Below, in pieces: positions 42,656 to 53,486 of a DNA stretch of 64,000 bases (the stretch's first letter is position 1; the number at the start of each line of letters is the position of its first letter). Location: assembly GCA_001600695.1 (NCBI GenBank), contig BCKQ01000027.1, forward strand, positions 41,240 through 105,239, given 5' to 3'. The stretch comes from Ascoidea asiatica (lineage: Eukaryota > Ascomycota > Saccharomycetes > Ascoideales > Ascoideaceae). The notes below the pieces were generated by a model. That model was not told the origin of the DNA. It ran no database searches and was given only the letters and a program-made list of their open reading frames with translations. The translations under genes and the position numbers were made by a program.

Positions 42656-43918
42656 TCAATATGTTGTACTATTTAAATATTGATAATTTGAGAAATTTGG
42701 TGCAGAACTAATTTCACTAGAATATGAACTAGTAGCTAAAGCAATAAAATATGAATCAGAATCAAAATTGGAACTAGAACTAGCGCTTGAAACAGAACTA
42801 GAAACAATTGAACTTTCACTTGAAGTCAATGGTGAACTTGAACTTGAAAATGAATTAGAAGAACTATAAGTTAAAGTTGAATTATTACTAGAAATTGTTG
42901 AAGTTTTTTTGATTTTTATAGTTTTTGTAGCTGTAACAATATATGTTGTAGTAACATCTAAATCACTTGATGTAGTTAATGTAGAAACTATTGATGTTGA
43001 TCCAATTGAATCTTGAATTGTTATTGGAATTTCTGTTGAAAATGGTATTTGTGTAGTTAATTCTACATTAAATGTTGTTAATGATGTTGTTGTTTCATAT
43101 TCATCAGAACCAGATGATGTTGCTGAAGTGGTTTCAATAGCCGCAATATTATAATCATCCTCACTATTACTTGAACCTGTTGATGAAGTTGAAGTAACTT
43201 TATCTGATGAATTACATGCATATTCTGTTACTGTTACAGTAACTGTATTTGATCCACTAGAACTTGCAGAAGCTGCGTAAAAACTATTTCTAATTTCTTG
43301 AGGATAATAAGTTGCAGTTGTAGTTACTTTACTTGATGATGAGGCTGAGGCTGATTTACTCTTTGTTGAATCAGTAATTGATGCCGAAGAAGATGAAGAA
43401 CTTAAAGAACTTGAGGCAATTGAAGAACTTGAAGTTGTTGTTTGAGAAACAGTATAAATAATAGAACCACCAGTAACAATAATATGTGTTGCTTCTGCAG
43501 ATGATGTTGTTGTTGAACTTGAATTAGATTCAATAGATGTTGAATCATCAATAGTTACAAAAATTGTTGAAGTTTTTGTATCTGTACTTGAAATATGAGT
43601 TGAATTATAAACTGCATCATAAAATGTTGGACCTGAATCTTCAGTTGAAGNTGAAGCTTTAGTTGAAGATGAAGATGAATATTTCAAAGTACTTTTCAAA
43701 TAAGATTCTAAATCTGATGAACTTGAACCATAATTGAACATCGAAGAAGATTTAGAAGCAGATAAGGATTTTGATGTTGAGGAAATTGTAGCAGGTGCAA
43801 TAACTGTTGTATCATTTGAATAACCTCTTTCAAAAAATCTTATAGCTTTTAAAGGATTTCCATTTGTTAAATTTACTCNAAAAATTGAAATAATTAATAA
43901 ATAATTTGAAAATTTCAT
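42656..43918 (-). CDS. Secreted Ser/Thr-rich cell-surface protein
   Basis: 420-aa protein with an N-terminal signal peptide (MKFSNYLLIISIF, cleavage probably near residues 19-22). The rest is about half Ser/Thr, as in heavily O-mannosylated wall or secreted proteins. Short beta-strand-like blocks recur: TSTIFVTIDDST, HIIVTGGSIIYTVSQT, NTVTVTVTEYACNSS and TTYIVTATKTIKIKK. The TVTVTVTEYAC form is common in yeast adhesin and flocculin stalks. There is a single obvious Cys after the signal sequence and no hydrophobic C-terminal tail, so no GPI anchor is predicted. No ligand-binding domain is visible. The family is unknown. Confidence 0.7.
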   Translation of the reverse strand: MKFSNYLLIISIFXVNLTNGNPLKAIRFFERGYSNDTTVIAPATISSTSKSLSASKSSSMFNYGSSSSDLESYLKSTLKYSSSSSTKASXSTEDSGPTFYDAVYNSTHISSTDTKTSTIFVTIDDSTSIESNSSSTTTSSAEATHIIVTGGSIIYTVSQTTTSSSSIASSSLSSSSSSASITDSTKSKSASASSSSKVTTTATYYPQEIRNSFYAASASSSGSNTVTVTVTEYACNSSDKVTSTSSTGSSNSEDDYNIAAIETTSATSSGSDEYETTTSLTTFNVELTTQIPFSTEIPITIQDSIGSTSIVSTLTTSSDLDVTTTYIVTATKTIKIKKTSTISSNNSTLTYSSSNSFSSSSSPLTSSESSIVSSSVSSASSSSNFDSDSYFIALATSSYSSEISSAPNFSNYQYLNSTTY

Positions 43919-44283
43919 TTTTTTTTAAAATTTCTTAATTTACTTAGTTGTGTTTTCAGTTATTTTGATTGATAAGTTATACTATAATTTGTTAACTAAA
44001 TGATTGTTTGAAAATAAACGAGTGAATTGAATTGAAATGAATTTGTTAAATGAGCGAATGAATTTATAACAACTATGATTATGTATAATGTATGTCGATA
44101 ATAATGGTATATTTTGATCTTTTCAATCTGAAAAAAAAAGTAAAATAGAATAAAATGAGAATTATTAAATTATAAAAAAGGAAATTAGGGAAATAATATA
44201 CTATTTTCAATCAAAGAGAAAAGTATTAACAAAATGATCATTTCTTAAGAGATAATTTTGATAGTGAATTTGAAACTTGGAAA

Positions 44284-44532
44284 TGATCATAAAATTTAAA
44301 GCCAAGTTAAAGGCATCATTAGATAAATGTTAATTTATTCATAATTGAAAGCTTCTTATTGTAATTCTAAAAATAATTTAAAGGTAATTGAAAACTTAAG
44401 TAATAAAGATATTGCATCATTGATTAAAGCAAAAAAANAATGGAATAAAAAAAACAAAAGCATGTTATTTCAATTCACAATGATAATAATTGAACTACTT
44501 TCTAAGACTTCAATTGATTCTATTGGTTAATA
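44284..44532 (+). pseudogene. Possible coding relic
   Basis: A short ATG frame (KFKAKLKASLDKC, stop near 44330) is followed in another frame by about 60 open codons without ATG, containing NLSNKDIASLIKAKK and ELLSKTSIDSIG. Composition is protein-like, but there is no homologue I recognise; it could be chance. Confidence 0.2.
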
Positions 44533-44699
44533 AATGGATAAAATTCTCTAAAATTGAAATATTTCTAAAAGTTACCAAATTCTGAAAGTTTGAAACTTTG
44601 GTAAGATGTACTAGGCTGCAGTACCAAAAAATCCTGCATTTTTATTACTTCAACATACCTAACATTGCCGAAAATAGCTCGTCGAAACACAGGCAACGG

Positions 44700-44724
44700 C
44701 ACGTGGAATTAACCAATCACATGA
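44700..44724 (+). promoter_or_regulatory. CACGTG plus TCACATGA in the REX2 promoter
   Basis: CACGTGG at 44700 and CCAATCACATGA ending at 44724, about 305-330 bases before the REX2 ATG. The second includes a CCAAT pentamer directly before TCACATGA. Confidence 0.4.
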
Positions 44725-45028
44725 CTATTTTATCGCCATAACTACGGTTTTTNTTTCTGAATTGTTTTGTGGAGAATTTTCAGATCTTTTTTTCATTTGA
44801 AGCTTTGTGAAGTCGAAGAAATGTTCATTTTTGTTTTTTGTTTTTGATAAGATCCTTTGAAAGGTATTTAGATTTGATTTAGAATTGCAATAGAAAGAAA
44901 GTATTTCAAAAAATCAAACCCCTTTTTATATATTCATAAAGTATTCAAGTTTTGATATATTCTATAGAAATATTCACCTTTTGCTATTTACTTTCCACTT
45001 TTGCATTTGCTTTTGCTAAAAAAATTTA

Positions 45029-46171
45029 ATGTTCAAACTTTCAAAGATTTTTAAAATCTCAATAAATAATAGTAATATTAATAAATTTCATTTAAATAAA
45101 AGATTTTTCTTCACTTCTTTGATAAAATTTAATTCAAATACAAATTCAGATTCTAAAGTAGTAAATCTAAAAAATTCAAGTGAATTATCAAGTGATTTAT
45201 CAAAGAAATTATTTAAAAATTTAATATTAAATAAAAAAACATCATTATTTAAAACTCCAAGAAGTTATAAAAAAATTGATCTAGAAAGTTCAATAAAAAT
45301 GAATTCAATTGAAATAGAAAATACTGGTAATAAAAAATTAGAATCAGATTCAAATAAAAGACAAAAATTAAGTCAAGAATTTTCTATTGAAAATCCAAGT
45401 TATTCAATTGAAAATGGTATATTATCATATTATGTTGATAAAAATTTAATTGATGATCCAAATATTAATCAAAATATTTTTTTGAATTCAAATAAACAAG
45501 AATTGAAAGAAAATGATAATTTTATTAAAGTTAAAGTTAAATTAGATGATCATCTTTTTAAACCAATAGTTTGGATAGATTGTGAAATGACTGGATTAAA
45601 TTTATTAAATGATCATATTATTGAAATTTCTTGTATAATAACTGATGGTGATTTAAATATTATTGATCAATTAGGTTATGAAAGTGTGATTCATTATTCA
45701 AAAGAAATTTTAGATCAAATGAATGAATGGTGTATAACTCATCATACAAATTCAGGTTTAGTTTCAAAAATTTTAAATTCAAATAAAACTTTAAAAGATG
45801 TTGAAGATGAATTATTAAATTATATTAAAAAATTTGTAATTATAGAAAAAAAGGCTTTAATTGCAGGAAATTCAATTCATGTTGATAGAAGTTTTATGAT
45901 AAAAGAATTTCCAAAAATTATAGATTATTTAACTTATAGAATTATTGATGTTAGTTCAATTATGGAAATTGGTTATAGACATAATCCAAATTTAATGAAA
46001 TGTCAACCAACTAAAAAACAAGTTCATACTGCAAAAGCTGATATTTTAGAAAGTATTGAACAATTGAAATTTTTTAGAAATAATTATTTTAAAAATTATG
46101 AAGAATCTAAAGAAGATATTGTAAAATTATCACAAATTAAAAAAATTAAAGATAAAGAAAATAAGAAATGA
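45029..46171 (+). CDS. REX2: Mitochondrial oligoribonuclease Rex2
   Basis: 3'-5' exoribonuclease of the DEDDh class (Orn/REXO2 family) that degrades very short RNA oligomers. S. cerevisiae Rex2 acts in mitochondria and in RNA maturation. The first about 30 residues are basic and hydrophobic (MFKLSKIFKISIN, then NKRFFFTSLIKF), a plausible presequence. About 130 low-conservation residues follow before the nuclease. Catalytic residues are visible: Asp184 and Glu186 (WIDCEMTGLNLL), Asp286 (GNSIHVDRSFM), and His333 and Asp338 (HTAKADILESIEQLKFFR). Family blocks IIEISCIITDGDL and MNEWCITHHTNSGL are intact. It is longer than S. cerevisiae Rex2 (269 aa) because of the N-terminal linker. The stop lies 16 bases from the convergent leucine-rich-repeat gene. 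Confidence 0.93.
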   Translation: MFKLSKIFKISINNSNINKFHLNKRFFFTSLIKFNSNTNSDSKVVNLKNSSELSSDLSKKLFKNLILNKKTSLFKTPRSYKKIDLESSIKMNSIEIENTGNKKLESDSNKRQKLSQEFSIENPSYSIENGILSYYVDKNLIDDPNINQNIFLNSNKQELKENDNFIKVKVKLDDHLFKPIVWIDCEMTGLNLLNDHIIEISCIITDGDLNIIDQLGYESVIHYSKEILDQMNEWCITHHTNSGLVSKILNSNKTLKDVEDELLNYIKKFVIIEKKALIAGNSIHVDRSFMIKEFPKIIDYLTYRIIDVSSIMEIGYRHNPNLMKCQPTKKQVHTAKADILESIEQLKFFRNNYFKNYEESKEDIVKLSQIKKIKDKENKK

Positions 46172-46187
46172 AATGAAATGAAAGTGA

Positions 46188-48335
46188 TTACCAATAGATA
46201 TGTTTTTTTAAATATTTAAAAGAATTTTTATTCTTAATACCCTCTAAATCAAATGTAGATATCATAATTCTGATATAATCATAGTTATAAGTTTCATCAA
46301 TTTCATTAATTTTATTACCTTGAAGATATAAATTTAAACTTTGATTATTTAAAATTGGTAANTTTTCAATTTTATTTATAAAATTATAACTTAAATAAAG
46401 ATTTTTTAATAATTTCAAATTTTTAAAAGTTTCATTATTAAATTTAATAATTTTATTATGAGAGATATTTAAATATTCTAAATTTAATAAATTATTGAAA
46501 TTTATTTCATTAATATCAATGATTTTTAAATTATTATAAATTATTGAAATTTTCTTTAAATTTCTTAAATTATTCAAAGAATTATTTAAATTGAAAATAT
46601 TATTATTATTCAAATATAATTCAGTAATTGAAGTTAAATATTTCAAATCATTAATATTTGAGATATTATTATTTGAAAGATTCAAATGATTTAAGTTTTG
46701 AAGTGAAGAAGAATTCAAGTTGATANTTTTGATTGAATTATCTTTTAAATTTAAATATTTTAATTCATTCAAGGTATAATCTGTTGATATTGAGAATGAT
46801 TTCAATTTATTGTTGTTTAAATGTAATTGACTTAAATTATTTAAACTATTGAAAGTTGAATTGAGATTTGGATTTGAATTTGGATTTGAATTTGAAATAT
46901 GATTATTTGATAAATTAAGATACTTTAAGTTAACTGAATAATTCAAATTAACTATATTATTTATATCAGATATTAAATTATTTGATAGATTTAAGTATTT
47001 TATTATTTTTGAATTAAGACTTGAAGGTAAAATTAATTCAGAAATTTGATTATTTGAAAGAGAAATTTTTTTGAAATTAGTTGAAAATTTGAGTAAATTT
47101 ATTGAATTTCTTAAATTATTTAAGTTTAAATATAAATAAGAAAGTTTCTTAAAGGAAATTTCAGAAATATTATTAAATGAATAATTATTTATTTGATTTG
47201 AATTTAAATTTAAGTAAATTAAAGAATTGAATTGAAATTTTAAAGAATTGAAATTGAAATTATTATTTAAAAGATTATTTGAAAGATTTAAATATTTTAA
47301 ATATTTTAAATTTTTAATATCATTTTCATTAATGTTAATTAATCGATTAAATGAAACGTTTAAATAAATTAAATGAGATAAATTATTTAAATTTTCAATT
47401 TCATTAAGAGAATTATTTGATAAATTTAAATGAGTTAAAGATTTCAAGTTATTTAAATTATAAATTTTATAAATATTATTATTTGAAAGATCTAAAGAAT
47501 TTAAATTTATTAAATTATTTAAATTTTCATCAATTGTAATTAAATCATTATTTGAAATATTTAAATTTATTAAATTATAATTTTTATTATTATTATTTAT
47601 AAATGAAATATTATTGATTTGATTATGAGAAAGATTTAAATATTTTAAATTTTTGAAATGAGAAAGAAAATCATTTGAAATAAATGAGATTTTATTATGA
47701 GATAAGTTTAATTTTTTTAATTTAATGAAAACATTATTTATATTATTGATGTTATTTAAATTATTGATGTTATTGATNTTATTAAAAGATAAATCTAAAG
47801 ATGATAAATTTGAATTGAATTGATAAAGTTGAATAAGTTGAGTATTGAAGTTATCAATTTGATGAGAATTTATAGAATAATGAGATAATTTATTTAAATG
47901 ATTTAAATTGATTAAATTATTATAAATTATAATTTTATCTTTAAAATCATTTGAGAATTTGGAAATGAAATTTGTAATTAAAATTTCATTTGAATTTCTT
48001 TTNATATAATTTAAAATATCTTTATCTAAAAATGAAATAATTCGATAAGTGAAAGTGATTAAGATTTTTTTAAAGAAATTATTATAATTTAAATTTAAAT
48101 CATTTAAAGAAATTCTAAATATTTCTTTATTATTATTTCTTCGATTATTAAGTGAACAAAGATTTGAAAAATTTAATTCATCAGGTAAAATTTGAATAAT
48201 TTTAAATAATTTTGAAAATGAAGAATATGATAAATTATAATTTGAAGATAATGAAAGAATTATTAATTTATTAAAAGGTATTAAATTTGTAATTTTATTT
48301 AAAATATCTATTGGTAAATTAAGTAATGTTGACAT
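46188..48335 (-). CDS. Leucine-rich-repeat protein with F-box-like N-terminus
   Basis: 715-aa protein. The first about 50 residues (LPIDILNKITNLIPFNKLII) fit an F-box, which would bind Skp1 in an SCF ubiquitin ligase. From about residue 160 to 690 it is built of some 20-25 tandem leucine-rich repeats of 21-24 residues with a consensus like LKYLNLSNNxI, close to the SDS22/typical type. Asparagines of the LSNN ladder are well kept. No kinase, cyclase or membrane segment is visible. The F-box is short and somewhat degenerate, so a non-SCF scaffold is an alternative. I do not recognise a named orthologue. It is convergent with REX2 at 16 bases; a TGACTCA element lies 138 bases upstream. Confidence 0.75.
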   Translation of the reverse strand: MSTLLNLPIDILNKITNLIPFNKLIILSLSSNYNLSYSSFSKLFKIIQILPDELNFSNLCSLNNRRNNNKEIFRISLNDLNLNYNNFFKKILITFTYRIISFLDKDILNYXKRNSNEILITNFISKFSNDFKDKIIIYNNLINLNHLNKLSHYSINSHQIDNFNTQLIQLYQFNSNLSSLDLSFNXINNINNLNNINNINNVFIKLKKLNLSHNKISFISNDFLSHFKNLKYLNLSHNQINNISFINNNNKNYNLINLNISNNDLITIDENLNNLINLNSLDLSNNNIYKIYNLNNLKSLTHLNLSNNSLNEIENLNNLSHLIYLNVSFNRLININENDIKNLKYLKYLNLSNNLLNNNFNFNSLKFQFNSLIYLNLNSNQINNYSFNNISEISFKKLSYLYLNLNNLRNSINLLKFSTNFKKISLSNNQISELILPSSLNSKIIKYLNLSNNLISDINNIVNLNYSVNLKYLNLSNNHISNSNPNSNPNLNSTFNSLNNLSQLHLNNNKLKSFSISTDYTLNELKYLNLKDNSIKXINLNSSSLQNLNHLNLSNNNISNINDLKYLTSITELYLNNNNIFNLNNSLNNLRNLKKISIIYNNLKIIDINEINFNNLLNLEYLNISHNKIIKFNNETFKNLKLLKNLYLSYNFINKIEXLPILNNQSLNLYLQGNKINEIDETYNYDYIRIMISTFDLEGIKNKNSFKYLKKHIYW

Positions 48336-49165
48336 TTTGAGTAATGATATAAGTTTGTATGTTTGAATTGGAAGTTGCAGTTGAATTTGAAGTTTTGAAA
48401 AGTTTAACAGTTCAATAACAGTTCAATATATATTATTTTTCTTATCAGATCAAAAACTCTCACACCAACAACTGACTCACATCAACTGATTCTGTCAAGT
48501 GTTATCAGGTCTCATCAGTTCTTATCGAATGAATCACATTTCGTATTTCATATTTCATATTTCATATTTCATATTTCTTAGCTTCATGATGCTCTTAGGC
48601 ATTTTTAGTCGTTTTCGTCTTTTCTTTTGTGAAATTCTTTTTTTTCACTTCTTTTTTTAGTTCTTTTTTGAGTGTTTTTTCACTTCGTTTTCAAGGCTCA
48701 AATTCAAATTTTAGACCTTTTTTTGTTTTTGTGACGTGACAGAAAGGAAAGTCGCGGCACAAGCGGGGATGTACATGGTTTTAAAAGGACAAATTACAAT
48801 ATTGTATAGTGCACATCCCACTTATGAAGGGAGTGTTTGTGAGTTTCTTTTTTGTGGTTGCCGATAACCGAAGAAAAATATTTTTTATGTGAGTTTTTAA
48901 GAGAATAATTTGAAAAAGAAGAAAAAACTACAAACATTCAGAGAGTCTCACTGGGATCTGATAGAGATTAAGAAGTGAGTTGAATTGAATAAGTGTTGGA
49001 GAGTGGTTTGGAGGGTTATTGAAGAAGTCAACAGTGTTTAGATTCGAATAGAATATAGTTTTGAATTAAAAGATTGAATTTAAATAAATACTAAATTACA
49101 ATAAAGGAAATGTAAAGTTATATATAATACATAAGAAGAGCAAGAAGAATTGAAGAGAAAGAAAA
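48336..49165. other. LRR-gene promoter / SUN-gene 3' flank
   Basis: 830 bases. Contains TGACTCA (Gcn4/AP-1-like) at 48473-48479, an (ATTTCAT)n satellite at about 48543-48579, TGACGTGAC near 48732, and an inverted repeat GGGATGT (48766-48772) / ACATCCC (48813-48819) in a G+C-richer block. No gene was seen. Confidence 0.5.
48543..48579. repeat. (ATTTCAT)n microsatellite
   Basis: About five tandem copies of the heptamer ATTTCAT in the leucine-rich-repeat gene upstream region. Confidence 0.85.
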
Positions 49166-50515
49166 TTAACAATAGTTAACAGCAAGTAATACAACAGAAG
49201 AAAGGATTAATGAATTTAAAATACTTTTGAAAGAAGAATTATAATAAATTGAATTAGATCCACTAGTTGATGCAGATGATGATGAATTAGATACAGCAAT
49301 TTCTGGAATTGAAGATGATGAATTTAAAGATACTTTATTTTCAAAGTTTTTTAATTTTTGAATAGTTGTAGCATGTGGATTATGTCTATGTTCAATAGCA
49401 TTATAACTTTCACCAGTTTCAACGACATTTCTTTCAATTAATGTAGTTTGAGTTTTACTTTCATTTTCATTTGATTCTTCTCTTTTATTATTACTTGAAG
49501 TAGAAACACTAAAAACTTCAATATTTGCAGTACTACCTTGTTCAGCAGTAACAATACANAATTTTGCACCTCCAGCACCTGTAGAAACTGAAGAACCTTG
49601 AACATCACCAACATCACCTTGACTTGGATCAATTGAACATTTTAATCCATTACATTTACTTTCATCATCACAAGTTATTCTTATACCAAAACTTGGTTTT
49701 TCATTTTTAAATGGACAATCATTTTCTAAATAAATTGGATTCCAACCAATTTTAACATATGTATTTTTATTATCATCCATATTTGTACCTGCAACATATG
49801 GTGACCAATTACCATATGGATTTGAATTTGATCCCCATGTACAACCATCTGATGTTGAAACTCCTGGTGGATTAATATAATAATGTGCTGAAGTTCCTGC
49901 CCAATATTCTGTACCTGGTACAGCTAATTTACTTTCTCCATTACTTTCAACATTTGTTGGTATTAACATTTCTTCATTACCTGGTAAAACAGTTTGACAA
50001 AATGCAATATTTTCATTAATTTTATTTTTAACAACAAGAGTACCTTTACCATCATAACAATAATTTTTATTATTAAATGGTTTTGATAATGTACCATCAC
50101 TATTACAATATAAACCACCATTCATAGATTCTGGATAAGTATATGTTGTAACTGAAGTATCCCATTGTGACATTAATTGACCAGAAGGACAAGCATATGG
50201 ACAATATGAATCTCCAGAACAAACTTGATCTTTTGAAATTGCCCAACCTTTACCATAACCATTAGAATTAACAGAAACTAAATCATCATTATTTGGAAAT
50301 GAACAAGTATTTGAATTTGATGAAGATGATCTTTTATCAAATTTTGGTTTTTTATCATTAAATAAAGAATGTTTATGATGATGTTTATATTCAGTTTCTT
50401 CTTTTGAAACTTTAGTATTTACTTTTGTTTTTGATTTTTCACCATTAATAACATTTGATTGAAGTGTTAAAATTGTAGTTAAAATAATATAAGTAATTTT
50501 AGTATTGAAAATCAT
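49166..50515 (-). CDS. SUN-family cell-wall protein, GPI-anchored (YMR244W/group-II type)
   Basis: 449-aa wall protein of the SUN family (Sim1/Uth1/Nca3/Sun4 relatives), which act on beta-glucan during septation and wall remodelling. Order of features: signal peptide (1-25); a Lys/His-rich propeptide ending in a Kex2-like KR (61-62); and the SUN domain from about 70 to 330. The family cysteine pattern C99-x5-C105-x3-C109 lies in QVCSGDSYCPYACPSGQLMS, with further Cys137. Signature blocks include MNGGLYC, CYDGKGTLVVKNK, AFCQTVLPGNEEMLIPT and YYINPPGVSTSDGC. A Ser-rich linker leads to a hydrophobic C-terminal tail (LNSLILSSVVLLAVNYC) after Asn/Ser residues, fitting a GPI-attachment signal. Direct glucanase activity of the group is known for some members only. 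Confidence 0.85.
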   Translation of the reverse strand: MIFNTKITYIILTTILTLQSNVINGEKSKTKVNTKVSKEETEYKHHHKHSLFNDKKPKFDKRSSSSNSNTCSFPNNDDLVSVNSNGYGKGWAISKDQVCSGDSYCPYACPSGQLMSQWDTSVTTYTYPESMNGGLYCNSDGTLSKPFNNKNYCYDGKGTLVVKNKINENIAFCQTVLPGNEEMLIPTNVESNGESKLAVPGTEYWAGTSAHYYINPPGVSTSDGCTWGSNSNPYGNWSPYVAGTNMDDNKNTYVKIGWNPIYLENDCPFKNEKPSFGIRITCDDESKCNGLKCSIDPSQGDVGDVQGSSVSTGAGGAKXCIVTAEQGSTANIEVFSVSTSSNNKREESNENESKTQTTLIERNVVETGESYNAIEHRHNPHATTIQKLKNFENKVSLNSSSSIPEIAVSNSSSSASTSGSNSIYYNSSFKSILNSLILSSVVLLAVNYC

Positions 50516-52565
50516 TATTATCTAATTAATTAAAAAGAGTGATTAAAGTGGGATAATTTATTTGATTTGATTTGATTTGATTTGATCGATTTGACTTGCG
50601 TTAAGTTGACTTTAGTTAGATTGAATTAGATAAAATTAATTAGATAAAATTAATTAGATTGAAATTGATTTAATTAAATTATATTAATATAAAGAGTGTG
50701 TAAGATATGAATATAATTAATTAATTTGTTATTTTACTAATTGATTGAATAATTATTAAATAAATCATTTNAAAAAATATTAGAAAAATTGAAGATATTT
50801 ATATTAATTTAATTCAAAAATTTAATTCAATGATTTTTTTCAATTAATTACTAATTGAATCAATAAATTTTTAATAGATTCTTTAGATTCTAATAAATTC
50901 ATTTAAAATTATTTTCTTTTTTTATTTAAGAATATATATTATGTATGTTTTAAATTATATTATTCAACCGAAAAAAATAAAGTTATTATTAAAGTTATAA
51001 TAAAAAGTAAAGTAATATAAGTCTAGACTTTGAATTGAAATATAATTTTATTTGCCCCATATTAAATCATGCAAGGGATACATTTTTATTTTTAAAAATT
51101 CTTAAATATTCTTAATTTAATAAGGCTTTATAAAATTAACAATGTTGAAAACTGTTGAAAACTGTTGAAAACTGTTTGACTGTTAGACTAAAAAATTGGA
51201 ATAATTGAAATGATTTCTTTTTTTTTAAAAAAGTATTGTAGAAAAGGAATTAAAAGTAAAGAAGGTTCTATGATTAATGATATATGATATAAGTTTTTCA
51301 TGTTTCTTTATAAAACAGTTGAATAGAAAAGAAAGTTAAGAATTACTTGATTCTAGATTGCTATTTCTTAATTCTAGATTTTGGATTCTAGATTCTAGAT
51401 TTTAAAAGATGATAATAATAATGATGATGATGATTCTAGATTTGTATTTATGTGAAGTAAATAAATTATCATCATTACGATATTATTATTATCATATTTG
51501 AAAACTTTCTTTTTGGATAAACTTTTAAATGAATGATCTATTGAAGAATGATAAAGAGCGATGATGATTAAGATGTATTATAAAGAAAAGATAATTCAGC
51601 AGCTGATAAAAAACTATCTTTATAATTGGCTTGTGAAAGGATAGTTTCTGGTCATTGATTTTTGATTTTGGTCTTTGGTTCTACTTCTTCTTCTTTTCTT
51701 CTTATTTCATATTTATTTCTTATTTTATTTCTTATTTCATTTCTTATTTCATTTCTTCTTTCTTAATTCTTTGTGTTTATTGGACTTTTTTCAATTTCTG
51801 CTTTTTCTTTTCTTTTCACTTCGTTTTTTCGCGTTTTTTTGGAGATTTTCTTTTTTTGCGGCATTTTTTTGATTTGTTTTTGATTTTCTTTTTTTTTCGC
51901 GTTTCGGGACCAGGACATGGGATTTGCCCCAAGATTTTAAATTTTCTGTCCGGGATTTAAGTCATGTGTAATTATGTAATATTTATTCAAAATCATGTGC
52001 TTTGAAGAGACCACATAAATGGGGTTGGATAACGTAATTCCTTACATAATCAAAATCATTATTTGAAAGGGAATAAACAAACAAACAAACAAACAAACAA
52101 ACTTCAATAAATAAATAAAAATATTTAATATTGTTTTATCCTGTTGATTGTACTTTTTTGATTGACATTTCTCAATCCTTTAGTTAGGAAAAAGATAGAC
52201 AATATCAATATTTTGTTCAATTTGTATGAAGAAGTATAGTTTATAAANATATAAAAGATGGTATAATCCACCAATTTTTTGTGATTGTATTTGATTAGAT
52301 TACCGTAAAATGATTTTATAATTCTTTTTTACATATAGCCTTTGAATTTCCTTAAAACTGTACCAAGGTTAATGATTACCAATATGAAGTTATGGAAAAA
52401 GTGTTATTTCAAATTGTATTATTGTATATATCAATAATTCAAATATGAATGAATGAATTAATGAATTAAGAAAGCATATAAATATGAGAATATATTTCTT
52501 TAAATTTGATTATGATTTTCATTTAATACAATATCCAGCTTCAATTATAATCAGTTTATTTAATA
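50516..52565. other. 2.0-kb divergent region without a gene
   Basis: Promoter region of the SUN gene and of the orphan at 52566. Apart from simple repeats (TTTGA near 50559-50586, TTCTTATTTCA near 51700-51770, AAAC near 52074-52102) and a G+C-richer pyrimidine-flanked block at 51825-51965, nothing was recognised. The 101-codon pyrimidine-tract frame at 51655-51960 is compositional. Confidence 0.55.
52074..52102. repeat. (AAAC)n microsatellite
   Basis: Seven tandem copies of the tetramer AAAC. Confidence 0.9.
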
Positions 52566-53420
52566 ATGAAAAGAGAAACTTTTATAAATGATTTTAATTT
52601 TCCATATAATAATAATGAAATTATTAATAATAAAAATGGTGAAATTTTAAATGAATTAAATTATATTTCTGATAAAATTAAAATTTTAAATTTAAATAAT
52701 GATTTAATTCATCTTTTTTCAAATCAAAATCAAAAAATTAATTATAATGAAATTGATATTGAAATGGATAATAATACTAATACTGAAATGGATAATGAGA
52801 TTGAAATTGACGTGGAAGAAGAAGAAAAGGAATTAAATAGATTATATTCAAATTTAAATATTTCAAAAGTTCAAATTTATTCATTTTTATTTAATAATAT
52901 TTTCATTATTGATAATAATTACATTAAAGAAATTGAAAATAAAACACCAATTAATATCAAAAAGATTGAAACACTAAAAAGATTTAAAAATGTTTCAAAA
53001 ATTATTGAAAATGAAAAATTCTTAAATATTAATGATTTAAATAAATTAAATTTTCTTAAAATTATAATTTCAAATAATGATAATGAAATTTTAGATTTAT
53101 TAATTTTCCAAAATAAAATTTTAAATTTAAATCTTAAATTAAATTTAATTTTATTTGCATTTAAATTATTATCATGTTCTTTAAATATTTTAAATTTATT
53201 CATCTCTGTATTCAATATTGATGAATTAATTTTTAATTTAAATAATTATATTATTAATAAAAAATTTAATAATAATAAAAGTAATTTAAATAAAATTTAT
53301 TTTAAAAGAAGAAATAAAATCTTGACTTCAAAATATTTAATTAATAATAAAAGAAGTATTTTGAAATCTGTTTTAATTCATCTTGATTTGAATTTAATTC
53401 TCATTGAAAGCAGTCATTGA
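52566..53420 (+). CDS. Hypothetical protein, lineage-specific
   Basis: 284-aa ATG-initiated frame that I do not recognise. Codon use matches the neighbouring genes. An acidic stretch (about 60-95, ending VEEEEKELNRLY) is followed by alternating helical segments rich in Ile, Leu and Asn, including a hydrophobic LKLNLILFAFKLLSCSLNIL (about 190-215) that could be a buried helix or a membrane segment. The C-terminus is basic (KRRNKILTSKYLINNKRS). No catalytic motif or signal peptide is visible. The long open length argues for a real gene; the function is unknown. Confidence 0.6.
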   Translation: MKRETFINDFNFPYNNNEIINNKNGEILNELNYISDKIKILNLNNDLIHLFSNQNQKINYNEIDIEMDNNTNTEMDNEIEIDVEEEEKELNRLYSNLNISKVQIYSFLFNNIFIIDNNYIKEIENKTPINIKKIETLKRFKNVSKIIENEKFLNINDLNKLNFLKIIISNNDNEILDLLIFQNKILNLNLKLNLILFAFKLLSCSLNILNLFISVFNIDELIFNLNNYIINKKFNNNKSNLNKIYFKRRNKILTSKYLINNKRSILKSVLIHLDLNLILIESSH

Positions 53421-53486
53421 ATACTTCATTCACTTCTTTATTACTTCTGTTCTTTATTCACTTTTTTATTTATTGGTTATATTAGT

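Larger units (their letters stand above)
43919..45028. other. Divergent region Ser-rich gene / REX2
   Basis: 1.1 kb. The stretch 44284-44532 reads like weak coding sequence on the plus strand, with stops and no ATG for the longest frame. The block 44610-44760 is G+C-richer and holds CACGTGG and TCACATGA elements of the REX2 promoter. Confidence 0.5.

Noticed and set aside
51655-51960. 101-codon Phe/Leu/Ser-rich frame
   Set aside because: It is the translation of a pyrimidine tract; composition explains the open frame.
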